64,000 nucleotides of DNA from Brachypodium distachyon (lineage: Eukaryota > Streptophyta > Magnoliopsida > Poales > Poaceae): assembly GCF_000005505.3 (NCBI RefSeq), contig NC_016131.3:48345355-48409354 (forward strand), given 5' to 3'. The first letter of the stretch is position 1. Every line of letters begins with the position of its first letter. Position numbers and translations under genes: made by a program. This document shows positions 8,361 to 17,871 of the stretch, one piece after another. The notes beneath the pieces were generated by a model. That model was given only the letters and a program-made list of their open reading frames with translations. It was not told the DNA's origin and made no database searches.

Positions 8361-10844
8361 ATGAGGAGCTTGGTTAATCACCCCCTGTTCCACCCTGACC
8401 TGGAAACACGATACGGTTGCAAGGACATCGATGTGCTGGTCCGCAACCTGACGGCATCGTACACGGACACGACCAACGAGGCGTCCATGGTGTCGGCCTC
8501 CGTGATCATGTTCGTCCTCGCCGGCCTCTTCTTCAACCTCAACCTCTTCAGCCGCTTCTCCGACGTGAGCGCCATCCTCGACCCCAAGGTCCGCTTCTTC
8601 CTCACCTCGGGGCTCTCCCTCTTCCTCCCCGTCATGTCCTACCTCTTCTCCGAGGCCAAGAACGCCGCCACCATCACCGCCGGCTCCGCCTCCACCGCGG
8701 TGGCCAAGCCCGACCTCTCGCTCCGGGCCGGCGTCATCCTCGTCTGGATGCTGCTCGTGGAGCTCATCCGGAAGAAGGTTGACGAGGTCCGCATGCGCGG
8801 GTACTCCGGCACCGTCCAGCGCGCCGGCCGTGTCGTGTGGCTCGGGAGCCTCGTCTTCTTCAACATCCATGGCGTCGGCCGGAAGGCCGTGTTCGGCATC
8901 CTCTGGGTCCTCTGCGCCACCAAGGTGCTGCAAAGGGTTGCCTTCACCGAGGTCGGCAAGCGCTCCTTCGCCTACGGCAAGAACGCCCGCCTCGTCTCCT
9001 CCTACATGTCTAAAATGTTGTTGCCCGCCAAAGTCAGCGATGCCGGTGGCCAGCAGCAGCAAGAGGTGTTGCATGGCGACGACATCGAGCAAGTCGTGGT
9101 TATTGAACAAGGAGGACCAAGCCCTGCCACCGCCGGTGACGCGTTGCTGACCAGGTCCAAGGTCCTCGTGATGGGAGAAGAAGACTTGGTCCTCGAGCCC
9201 ACGGCCGACGGCTACAAGCTGAAGGATATCACCGACGGTGACACCGTCGTCACTGTCGGCAAAGTCTGGGGCCATGTCGACGCCCACTTGGGCCAATACC
9301 AACGGCTCAGGAGGTTGTGCCTCTCCTTCGCGCTCTTCAAGCTTCTGCGGCGGCGGTTCGAGCACCTGCCGCCGGTGACCAAGGAGGAGACCCGCGAGTG
9401 CCGTGACATCATCTTCAACGGCGTGTACAACGACAAGGAGGAGAACGCAGAGGTGGTGTTCGAGATGATGAAGAACGAGGTGAACTTCCTGTGCGAGTAC
9501 TACCACTCCGTGATCCCCGTGGTCCTCGCGAGCCCCTTCTTCTTCCTCGCCAACTACTTCCTGCTCCCCGTCGTGGTGCTCGGCCTATGCGCAATGACCG
9601 TCGTCCTCTGCGGCGACGGCGACGCGATCTCCGCCTTCACGAGCATCAAGGAGGAGAACTTCGCCATCTCCCGAGGCATCATCAGCACCACCGCGTGCCT
9701 CGCCCTAAGAGCCTTCAAGTCGCCGCCGGCCTTCTTCACGGCGGTCGACTTCTTCATAACTTTCCTCCTCTTCGTCATCCTGTGCTACGAGGAGGTCTGG
9801 GAGTTCATCGTCTTCCTCTTCTCCAACTGGTTCATGGTGTCGCTCATGTGCGACTACGTGGCGAAGCCCGGGTGGCAGGCGAGCCCGACGTTCACGGCCA
9901 TCGTGCGGCGCATCCTCTGCGTGCGGGGCAAGATGAGCCACCCCGTGCTTTGCTTCAAGCAGTTCTCCTTGCTGGGCCTCCGCTGGCCGGTCTCGTTCAG
10001 CATGCCTGCAGGCGTGTTCTCCCTGATGCTCCCAACGGTGCCCGTGCCCAACAAAGGCAAGCACTTCATCATCGAATCCCTGATGGCGCACAGCGGCCAC
10101 GGCCACGGTCACCACGACGATGGCACCGTCGTCCCTCTCAGCAAAGGCGAGTCGAAGCTCGTGGGCCGCAGCTGGCGAGAGAGGCTCTTGCCGGCGTGCA
10201 AGAGCGAGAGCGTCGCCGAGGTCATGCTCACGTGGCACGTGGCCACAACCATCATGGAGGCCAAGTGCCCGCCGGGCGTCGGCAGCAAGAAGACGACCAA
10301 GGGGTTCCACACGGTGGCCACAAGGCTGTCCAGGTACTGCGCCTACCTGGTGGCCTTCCACCCAGAGCTCCTCCCGGACAACCAGGAGAAGACGGAGCGG
10401 GTCTTCGAGGCGGCCAAGGAGGAGCTCGAGGGCGTGCTCGGCTGCTGCGGCTACTACCTCTCCTGCTGGGGCGCGAGGGTCAACGGTGTCGTGGCGGCGG
10501 CGGTGCCCGGGGCTGAGTGGAAGGACGGCGGCAAGGTGGTGCACAACGGCGCGAAGCTGGGGAACATGCTGAGGGAAGAAGCCACGAGGTGCAGCAGGAA
10601 GCTTGGGAACATGCTGGGAGGAGAAGCCATGAGGAAGGGCGGCGACGACGACGACGACGACGGACAGCTGGAGACGACGTGGAAGCTGCTTGCTGACGTG
10701 TGGACGGAGCTCCTGGTGTACGTGGCGCCGTCGAGCGACGAGGAGCGGGTGATGGGGCACGCGAGCGTGCTGGTGCAGGGCGGCGAGTTCATCACCGTGC
10801 TCTGGGCTTTGACCACCCACGTTGGCATTGCCAGGCCGGAATAG
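8361..10844 (+). CDS. DUF4220/DUF594 multi-pass membrane protein, 827 aa
   Basis: Single-exon gene, as is usual in this grass-expanded family. The N-terminal DUF4220 part has membrane segments at about 43-63, 80-97 and 113-130. A second hydrophobic set lies in the middle (SPFFFLANYFLLPVVVLGL and FFITFLLFVILCYEEVWEF). The C-terminal DUF594 block contains the WHVATTI motif and ends with QGGEFITVLWALTTHVGI, very close to the conserved DUF594 ending. A His/Gly stretch (HSGHGHGHHDD) and a run of six Asp (GAC repeat near 10640) lie in linkers. A short internal duplication is visible near the end: KLGNMLREEATR and then KLGNMLGGEAMR. No enzymatic function is known for the family. The 3' UTR runs into the segmental duplication starting near 10935. 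Confidence 0.88.
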   Translation: MRSLVNHPLFHPDLETRYGCKDIDVLVRNLTASYTDTTNEASMVSASVIMFVLAGLFFNLNLFSRFSDVSAILDPKVRFFLTSGLSLFLPVMSYLFSEAKNAATITAGSASTAVAKPDLSLRAGVILVWMLLVELIRKKVDEVRMRGYSGTVQRAGRVVWLGSLVFFNIHGVGRKAVFGILWVLCATKVLQRVAFTEVGKRSFAYGKNARLVSSYMSKMLLPAKVSDAGGQQQQEVLHGDDIEQVVVIEQGGPSPATAGDALLTRSKVLVMGEEDLVLEPTADGYKLKDITDGDTVVTVGKVWGHVDAHLGQYQRLRRLCLSFALFKLLRRRFEHLPPVTKEETRECRDIIFNGVYNDKEENAEVVFEMMKNEVNFLCEYYHSVIPVVLASPFFFLANYFLLPVVVLGLCAMTVVLCGDGDAISAFTSIKEENFAISRGIISTTACLALRAFKSPPAFFTAVDFFITFLLFVILCYEEVWEFIVFLFSNWFMVSLMCDYVAKPGWQASPTFTAIVRRILCVRGKMSHPVLCFKQFSLLGLRWPVSFSMPAGVFSLMLPTVPVPNKGKHFIIESLMAHSGHGHGHHDDGTVVPLSKGESKLVGRSWRERLLPACKSESVAEVMLTWHVATTIMEAKCPPGVGSKKTTKGFHTVATRLSRYCAYLVAFHPELLPDNQEKTERVFEAAKEELEGVLGCCGYYLSCWGARVNGVVAAAVPGAEWKDGGKVVHNGAKLGNMLREEATRCSRKLGNMLGGEAMRKGGDDDDDDGQLETTWKLLADVWTELLVYVAPSSDEERVMGHASVLVQGGEFITVLWALTTHVGIARPE

Positions 10845-10934
10845 TACAGTACACAGTTGCTACCCGACGCTGTTTGCATTGCATGAGTGTAATTTCTTTG
10901 GCTATGCATTGTTTGTTTTTTGTGTTATTGCTCC

Positions 10935-11764
10935 TAGCTAGAGTGAATGTATTTGTATTATTATTATTATTTTCATTGAGGAATTGTCCTTTGTCTAAAT
11001 ATGGACGTATCTATATATTAAAATACGTCTAGATATATGTAATATTTCGGCACTTATATGGAACGAAGGGGGTAGTATTTCACAAGAGCGCATTTTTCCT
11101 CCTCTACCAAGGTTTAAAATTTGGAAATGAGAAATATTTCGATACCCAACAAAATTTCAAAAATCTATTTTGGAGCTATATATCTTGAATTTTTTTAATT
11201 GGAAGTTCATCGATCAAATCCATCGCACACTCCTCTTGATACTAATAAAAATACCAAAACATGAAGAACAAATACTGTTGAACTAGCTAGTTTAATGTAA
11301 ACTACTAGCTAGATGATATTAGAGAGCATCTTTACGTGTACTGTACCATTTGGACAGATGCTAAAAATGCCAAAACAAAGTGCTTAAGGACAGCATGCTA
11401 CTGTTTTTCCATCCAATCCCAAATTTCATGCCATGCCATCCCATCCCATCCCAATTTCCATGTCATCCCATCCAATTTTCATCCCAATTGATCATAGCAT
11501 TTATACATCAGCTATGCATCTACACATTTGACAAAAAAATACGAGAAAAAAGAATACCATGTGCTATTAGGGCAAATCATCGAACAGGTTGCGGGCATCC
11601 AACCTGTGCTGTTCGGCGCGTACCTGGGCTGCCGGCGAAATCCCGGTGAGTCGTCCTTGTCTGCGTACGCCATCTCCGCATCCACGGCAGTCTTCCGGTT
11701 GAAGGCGGTGGCCGGCGAGCCGTCTTCCATGGTCGCCGCCTCGGCAAGGGCCTTCCGTACGGCC
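10935..11764. repeat. Segmental duplication, copy A (copy B at 17868-18583)
   Basis: Starting at GAATGTATTTGTATTATTAT in the 3' flank of the DUF594 gene, about 715 bp are repeated at high identity and in the same orientation at 17868-18583. Copy A carries about 115 extra bases at 11393-11515, made largely of CATCC/CCCAT repeats. Both copies end just after CCTTCCGTACGGCC. Inside is half of a MITE (GGCACTTATATGGAACGAAGG) and a GC-rich gene fragment on minus. Confidence 0.85.
11567..11730 (-). pseudogene. Gene fragment of unknown origin, frame-shifted copy (copy A)
   Basis: On minus from ATG 11730 it reads MEDGSPATAFNRKTAVDAEM and continues for about 40 residues. The paralogous fragment in copy B reads MEDDSPATAFNRKTAVDAEM and stays open further. 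A one-base difference (ACAGGTTGG against ACACGGTTGG) shifts the frame here. It looks like the first exon of a gene without its downstream exons. I do not recognise the protein. Confidence 0.45.
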
Positions 11765-11837
11765 AGGTGACGAAGTTCTCACTTCAACAATGCCCATGTT
11801 GAGGGACTTTGTGTTTAGGGAGAGCGACATGCGTGTG

Positions 11838-14140
11838 TGTTGACGATCCCGTCGGCTAACAAGGACACATGGACATAGTTTTACCCAGGTTCGGGGCCCT
11901 CGATGAGGTAATACCCCTACGTCCAGCCGGTTGTCTGATCTGGTATTGATGGAGAGATTACAAGGTTGCCGTAGAGGCTATGGTGCGTAGATCGGATCTG
12001 GCGTGTATGAGGGATGAGATCTGTCTCGGGTGAGAGGGTTGCGAGTTGTCCTCCTTGGCTCCCCCTCCTGGTCCTTTATATATGCAGGAGGCCAGGTCTC
12101 GGGTAGAGTCCAAGTCGGTTCCATCATGGAGATATACTATGTTTAAGTTTCCTTATCTTGAGTCGCAAGATTAGGCATCAGGACTCCTGGAGTCGTGTAG
12201 GCTCCCGAGTGGACTTCATGCTGGGCCGTAGTGGGTATGCCAAAGATGAGGACCCGAGTGGTCATAACCACGTCAGTAGCCCCCGAGTGTCTAGCCGGGA
12301 TGTAAACTCGGATAGAGACTCAAAGCCGAAATCTTTGTTTGTCATGCGTTGAGCCGGTCATATTGGACAATATTGAATGGAGGAACCGTCGACTCGAGGC
12401 TTCAGCTTTGAATGAGAAGTTATTGACTCGGGAGTTCGTCGAGTCAAGTTACAGCAAGCAGCAGTGCTCAAAGGGATGCCATCAGTATTCGAGTTCCCGG
12501 GCTCGAACCTGGCAACTGGCATAGTTCGACTTAGCCTGCTAGGGTCTGATAGAGTCGAACTCCAGTACATAGTATTGCTACCCGACGTGTCCGTCGGGAT
12601 TTTGTCATGCCATGGGCACGTGTTCAACTAGACTGATGGAGTTGGTAATGTTGAATGTAAGGACTAAGGACCATCGACTCAGGAGTGCATCGAGTCGAGG
12701 TACGTACTTCGAATGAGAAGTTATTGACTCGAGAGTTGGTCAAGTCAAGTTACAGTTTGTAACAGCTAGCGATAGGGATGTCACTGACTCGGGAGTGCAT
12801 TGAGTAAATGCCTTGCTAAGTGTGGTCAGTTTATAGTCATAGGGATAACTGCATAATGCACCTGGAATACTCAACAGATTGGGTCCAGTTAATTGCTCTA
12901 GGGAAAAACAGCATTAGCTTACATCAGTATTCGAGTCCCCGAGCTCGAACCTAGCAACTGGCAAAATTCGACTTAGCCTGCTGAGGTCTTACAAAGTCGA
13001 ACTCCAGTTTTCAAGTGCTCGACTCGCTCGTCAAGAGTATGAGGTTATGCTTATGAGCATGAATTTGAACTAGAATGACGCAGCTGGTGCGACTCCAGGC
13101 CCAGTAGGAAGCCTACGTTCTTATCTTCACATAATGAACGTGGGTTAGGGAGCGACCCTTAAGTTGATCTTTTACTAGATGGATGCATTTGACGCATATC
13201 CAGGCCTAGTATTAGGTCTTACCTTCACGCAATGAGGGTGGTTCAACTGGAATAACGCAGTTGGTGCCATTCCAGGCCCAATAGATGATCTACGGGTCTT
13301 ATCTTCATGCAATGAGCATGGATCAGCTTGAGTAACGCAGCTGGGGCGACTCTAGGCTCTGTGGAAAGATCCACGAGACTTATCTTCATGCAATGAGCAT
13401 GGATCACCTAGAGCGACGCAGCTGGTGCGGCTCCAGGCTCTATGGATGAAATCCATGAGGCTTACTGTCATGCAATGAGCATAAATAACTGAGGTGACGC
13501 AGCTGGTGCGACCCAGTTGTGTCGACGATACAAAATCGACTGTTTATGTCAAGGTTGTCGACCTGGTTTTACCTGTCTAGGTAAAGATAACCAAAAGCTG
13601 ACTGTGCGAAGTCTGTTGAAAATGAAGAGCCGTTTGGTCAGCTGATGTGACTGGGTGCACAGTCTAGCCTGACAGCTATATGCACTGTTGGCGTGCGTCG
13701 GTGGAGAAACGATCACACTTCGCGCAGTAAACAAGACACAATGATGGTCTCATTGATCCCCGCGCCCATGAAGAAGGCGGTTATTTCCATCCTTGCCGCT
13801 TCGGGTATATTTCCACGGTAGATGAGACCCGGAATTCGACTGTCATCAGTCGACCTTCACATCATGGACGTGGCTTCGGGTATATTTCCGCAGTAGATGC
13901 GATCCGGAAATAATCAACTTTTTGTAGTCGAGTATAGTTTTAGCCGTGCTGTAGGATGGTATGCCCGACCAAGGAGAGGACTCGACTTGGGCCAGGCACA
14001 AGTTGGCGTAAATAATCATGGTCGACTCTGTTGAGGACCTGAAGGACGTTGAAGCGCAGATAATCGCGGACCCGAAGGGTAGCGGGGTCGACGGACCCGA
14101 ATGGCAATGCAGCCAAAGTACCAGGTGCGCGACCAGCCAA
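11838..14140. mobile_element. LTR-retrotransposon-derived block (solo LTR or truncated element)
   Basis: The left end TGTTGACGATCCCGTCGGCT is followed by GGTTCGGGGCCCTCGATGAGG and TACCCCTACGTCC, sequences typical of long LTRs of grass gypsy elements. No gag or pol frame is present. Inside are several direct repeats: a stretch of about 85 bases at 12485-12570 recurs at 12925-13010; a stretch of about 60 bases at 12409 recurs at 12713; a unit of about 80 bases repeats from 13077 to 13510; and GCTTCGGGTATATTTCC occurs twice at 13798-13890. The right border is not certain and I see no target duplication. Confidence 0.5.
13077..13510. repeat. Degenerate tandem repeat, unit about 80 bp
   Basis: Six copies of a unit starting GACGCAGCTGGTGCGACTCC and ending in CTTCATGCAATGAGCATGG begin near 13077, 13191, 13254, 13333, 13414 and 13496. 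The second is partial. It lies within the LTR-like block. Confidence 0.7.
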
Positions 14141-14229
14141 ACTATATCGAACTAGGAAATTAACAATATATTTGGAATAGGAGAGGACGAGGGGGGGAAT
14201 TGAGGAGGTTGCCCGTTTCTGCCCAAGAG

Positions 14230-14450
14230 ATTAGATGGGCTGGACTTGGATGTTGGACGGCCTGCTCTGTTATCGAGCTTATTGAGTAGCTCGTGAAACT
14301 CGATACTCGGTTCGTTAGGCTCGTTAGTGCTATCGAGTTGAAAACAAAACTCAGCTCGGTTCGTTTGCAAACGAGCACGAGCTTAAACAAGCCGAGCTAA
14401 CGAGTGTTCGAGTGTTCGTTAGGTTTGTCGAGTTTCGAGCTTTATGTCTA
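14230..14450. repeat. CGAG/GCTCG-rich dispersed repeat of unknown class
   Basis: The stretch is full of alternating GAGCT, CTCGT and TCGAG words (for example AACTCAGCTCGGTTCGTTTG). This style is common in plant repeats carrying runs of GCTCG; borders and class cannot be set from one copy. It codes for nothing convincing. Confidence 0.4.
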
Positions 14451-14715
14451 GCCCTACTGTGGTAGCTAGCTAGGGGTCAAACGCGACAGGGAGATCGAAT
14501 GATTGATCAGTCATCACCGACTCTTGTCTTTTTTCTTAGGATGAGAGGGAGATCGATTTGAGCGGCGGCAAAGAGGGAGAACAGCCCAAGCGAGGATTCT
14601 GTCCTCTCGTCAAGGCCCAAAAGCCCTATATTATGATCCATCTGAAGTCCATCTATTTTTGCTAGCCTGTCGCTATATTTATGCCACGCAAATGGAAACA
14701 AAATAAAATGTACTA

Positions 14716-14788
14716 CTCCCAAAATAAGTGACGTGGAATTGTTAGATTATTATACGAATCCACGTCACTTGTTTTGACACGGAGGGAG
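14716..14788. mobile_element. Short Stowaway-type MITE, 73 bp
   Basis: TA flanks; left CTCCCAAAATAAGTGACGTG and right CACGTCACTTGTTTTGACAC followed by GGAGGGAG. The two halves are almost exact inverse complements. Confidence 0.75.
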
Positions 14789-15211
14789 TATATCGTAATA
14801 TAAGCTGAGCTAACTCAAATTTTTGATATCAAGATATCTTTTTTTTCACACTTGATATCAGGATACCTTAGGACATCTCCAGAGGAACTTGCCAAATAAA
14901 TGTCATCCGTCTCGCTGACAAAAAAAAATCAACCCCAAGTGGCTTAACAAATCAATGTTATATATCTATTTGTCCGCGGACACGCCACGCAAGCAAATGG
15001 TCTAAAAAGAGCAAAAACTTTTGACATGTGTGGATGCATGCCAAATGGAACGATGACATGTCCATTTGGCATGTTACCCTTAGATATGTCCTTAGTACCT
15101 AAGCAAGTACAGCCTTTATTTTGACTTGTTGTGCCGATGATGAAGAATCATAAAGTGGTAGCTAAATAAAATCAAGATATAAAGATGATTTGGCAAACAA
15201 TATATCATATA
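14789..15211. other. AT-rich intergenic sequence, possible decayed transposon
   Basis: No gene is seen. The stretch 14872-15095 opens with GGACATCTCCAGAGGAACTT and holds CATGCCAAATGGAACGATGA followed by an inverted CATTTGGCATG. This suggests a decayed DNA transposon, without clear ends. Confidence 0.35.
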
Positions 15212-15329
15212 CTCCCTCCGTCCAACAAAAGATGTCTCACCTTTGACTAAATTTGAATGCATTTATACACTAAGTCATGTCTAGATACATCCAAATTTTC
15301 ACAAACTTGAGACATCTTTTGTTGGACGG

Positions 15330-17248
15330 CACTACTACAAAACAGGATATAAGTGACGGGTCATTAGTAACGGACCTTCCCTGCCTGTCACTGATGAACC
15401 TCATCAGTAACTGGCACATCACGCCCGTCACTGATGAACCCTCATCAGTGAAGGGCGCAAAACATTCGTCACTGATGACCCCTCATCAGTGGCGGGCGCA
15501 CCACGCCTGTCACTGAATCCCTCATCAGTGGCGGGCACACCACGCCCGTCACTGATGAACCATTATTAGTGACGGTCACGGAAAACCCGCCACTAATGGC
15601 CAAATATGAAAAATTGCAAAAATCACAAAAACACACATCAGTGGCGGGCTTTACATATATGCCCGCCACAGATGGCCCCCTTTGAATATTGAAAAAATCA
15701 TAACTAATTCATAAAAAATCAGAAAAATGTGATTCTTTTTGCTAAAGTCTTATTTTTTCTTGCTTAACATAGTGGAATAATAATATCATATGGTCACATT
15801 TGAAAAATGACATGTGTAGTACAATTTGTTATTTCCCATAGTTGAAGTTTAGGTTTTAATCCAAATGGCTTATTAGGTATGAATGTTTATGACTTTCAAG
15901 CCAAATGATCAAAATGACAACCATTTCTATGCCATAATTCATGATGTGTATTAAGCCAAATGATCAAAATGACAACCATTTCTATGCCATAATTCATGAT
16001 GTGTATTCATTTTTTGCAGAGAGGTGCATATTTCCATGTCAAACAACATTGTAAAAGAGGTCAACAACTTTTTATTAATTTTTTATTGAATTTTCTAAAT
16101 GCAAATATTGTTTTTTTGTGAAGCAAGTATATGAATATGGTTCAAGATAGCACCTTTACAATTTGCGCACAAATTATACCATATTTATAAACATATAGAC
16201 CAATTTAGTCATATTCAATATTTGTACATTATGTGAAACATAAAATTACAACAAAAAAAATCATGTTCCAGGCCATCAGTGGCGGGCTCTCTGTTATGAC
16301 CGTCAGTGATACTATTTGGGCCAAGCCATTTTGGGCCCAAGTACAGAACACACTCCTTCATTCTATAAAAAGGACCTAATAATCCTAAACATCCATCCTC
16401 TCCTTTTCTCTCCCTCTACGCCGCCACCCCCACTGCATCCCTCGTTTCTCCCCCGGTGCTCTCTCCTCCCTCCTCCCGCGAGCCTCCCTCTCTCTATCTC
16501 CTCCACCGGCGCCCGCGAGAGCCACCGCGCCGCCCCACCGCCTCCGCGCGCGCTCGCCCCGCCGCCTCTCTGCGCGAGCCCGCGTCGTCGCCCTCTGCGT
16601 GAGCTCGCCACGGCTCCTCCTCCCCACCGCTCGCCGCCATCTACAGCGGCGCCATCGGATCCCCCGAGCCGCCTCCGCTGGAGCTGAGGAGGGCGTCGCC
16701 GAGCCGTCGGTAAGTTCCCTCTCTCCCTCTTCGTTCTCTCTCTCTCTCTCAGGCTCTCTTTTCTCTCTCTCATGCTCTCTCTCTGCAGCCGGAGGGAGGC
16801 GCCGTCACCACCGACGAAGAACCGCGCGCGAGGAGGAAGTTCTGGCTCCGGACCGCCTCGACCGCGCGGATCCGGCGTTCACGGCCTCGACCAAGGAGCC
16901 GCCGCTGCCATGGAGGACGATGCGGCTGAATTCGGCAAGGGAGAGCTTCGGATTTTTTTTCGGTTACTTTTTTGCGATTTTTACTGCTGTAATCCGTGAT
17001 TTGGGGTGCTTAATATGTGATTTGGGATTTTTTATTCGGCCACAATCAAAATATGCCGGCTTGTGGCCGGCTTTTTTTTTAAATCGTGAAATATGTATTA
17101 GTGTCGGTCGTGGGGTGTCAACCGCCACTGATGGTGGCATCATTAGTAACGGGTAGAACGACCGTTACTGATGATGCATCATCAGTAATTAGTGATCGGC
17201 GGGACACCCGTTAGTGATGCATTTTTTATGACCTTTTCTGTAGTAGTG
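15330..17248. mobile_element. Non-autonomous CACTA-type transposon, 1919 bp, with CGG target duplication
   Basis: The element begins CACTACTACAAAAC and ends TTCTGTAGTAGTG, the expected inverted CACTA termini. CGG stands immediately on both sides (15327-15329 and 17249-17251), the 3-bp target duplication expected of this superfamily. Both ends carry subterminal repeats of the kind GTCACTGATGA / TCATCAGTGGCGGG, in both orientations and at least eight copies on the left. The interior has an AT-rich part (15650-16260) and a GC-rich, gene-like part (16350-16980). No transposase frame is visible, so it depends on an enzyme supplied from elsewhere. Confidence 0.9.
16358..16980 (+). other. Gene-like cargo inside the CACTA element (TATA box, CT-rich leader, intron)
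   Basis: A TATA-like CTATAAAAAGGACC near 16362 is followed by a CT-rich leader, a GC-rich exon and a clean intron of 79 bp (GT at 16710, AG at 16787-16788 after a CT microsatellite). A second GC-rich exon follows, with an ATG at 16910 (MEDDAAEFGKGELRI). The layout is that of the 5' end of a gene. It may be a captured host fragment or the untranslated first exons of an ancestral transposase gene. I do not recognise a protein. Confidence 0.5.
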
Positions 17249-17579
17249 CGGAGGGAGTACTATATTTTTTTATCATAGGTCAAACATGGCCGAACAATAT
17301 ATTCTCGATCATCTAAGGATGACCATACATATAGTACACACGCAAGCAAGGTCCAAGAAGTTATAGTATACCTCTTGGACTAATAAAAAAATGATTCTTA
17401 AGCTTCTTCCTTCCACACCAATAAGCTTAAGATATAGTAGCACACAAAATACAAATCAAAGGGGCTTAATTTATTGGGCCAGGGGGATATATCAGGCCCA
17501 GCATATATCCCTTGGGCCGGAACGGTGGCAGATATTTAGGTCGAAGCAGCCCATGAGATCGATCGAACGATCGTAGGGC

Positions 17580-17871
17580 TCAGCACACGCCAGGGCGGAA
17601 CCCCACGGTGGCGCCGTCGACGTTGTAGAGCACCTCGAGCGCCTGCTACCGGACGTTCCCGATGATCCCGGTCATTTGGTCGTCAGAATTCGGTGCAAAC
17701 GCGAGGCAGCCATCGAGCCGGACACCTGACGGGTCGAGCTCCATGGCGGCGCTCGGCCCGTCGAACACCAGCGTGATCTTGGGCAGCTTGACGCTGCCGC
17801 CGCCTGGTGCGGCGCCGGAGAAGTCGTAGCATGTGTCGAGGTGCTCCTTGGGCGCGGCGGCGCGGTGCTAT
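17580..17871 (-). pseudogene. 3' end of an aspartyl protease gene, with an in-frame stop
   Basis: On minus the frame from about 17871 reads KEHLDTCYDFSG, then VKLPKITLVFDG, LDPSGV, DGCLAFAP, MTGIIGNV and finally a terminal VGFRPGVC before a TGA at 17582-17580. These are hallmark blocks of the C-terminal xylanase inhibitor-C part of plant nepenthesin-type aspartyl proteases. A TAG at 17648-17646 interrupts the frame directly after GIIGNVR, where family members usually have Gln. The upstream parts, with both catalytic Asp motifs, are missing: the reading is cut at about 17870, where duplication copy B starts. It is a dead fragment, perhaps related to the gene at the left edge of the window. Confidence 0.8.

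Larger units (their letters stand above)
15212..17257. mobile_element. Stowaway MITE split by a CACTA insertion
   Basis: The left part 15212-15329 runs from CTCCCTCCGTCCAACAAAAG to GACATCTTTTGTTGGACGG. The last six bases, GGGAG plus one, stand at 17252-17257, followed by TA. TA also precedes 15212. Removing the insert and one CGG restores a normal 124-bp Stowaway ending GGACGGAGGGAG. Related copies lie near 31066, 39127 and 50270. Confidence 0.85.

Noticed and set aside
8337..9506. Long minus-strand frame of 389 codons opposite the DUF594 gene
   Set aside because: Composition (His, Glu, Gly, Val runs) is that of an antisense shadow of a GC3-rich gene; no domain.
9705..10820. Minus-strand frame of 371 codons opposite the DUF594 3' half
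   Set aside because: Same reason: antisense shadow with no recognisable motif.
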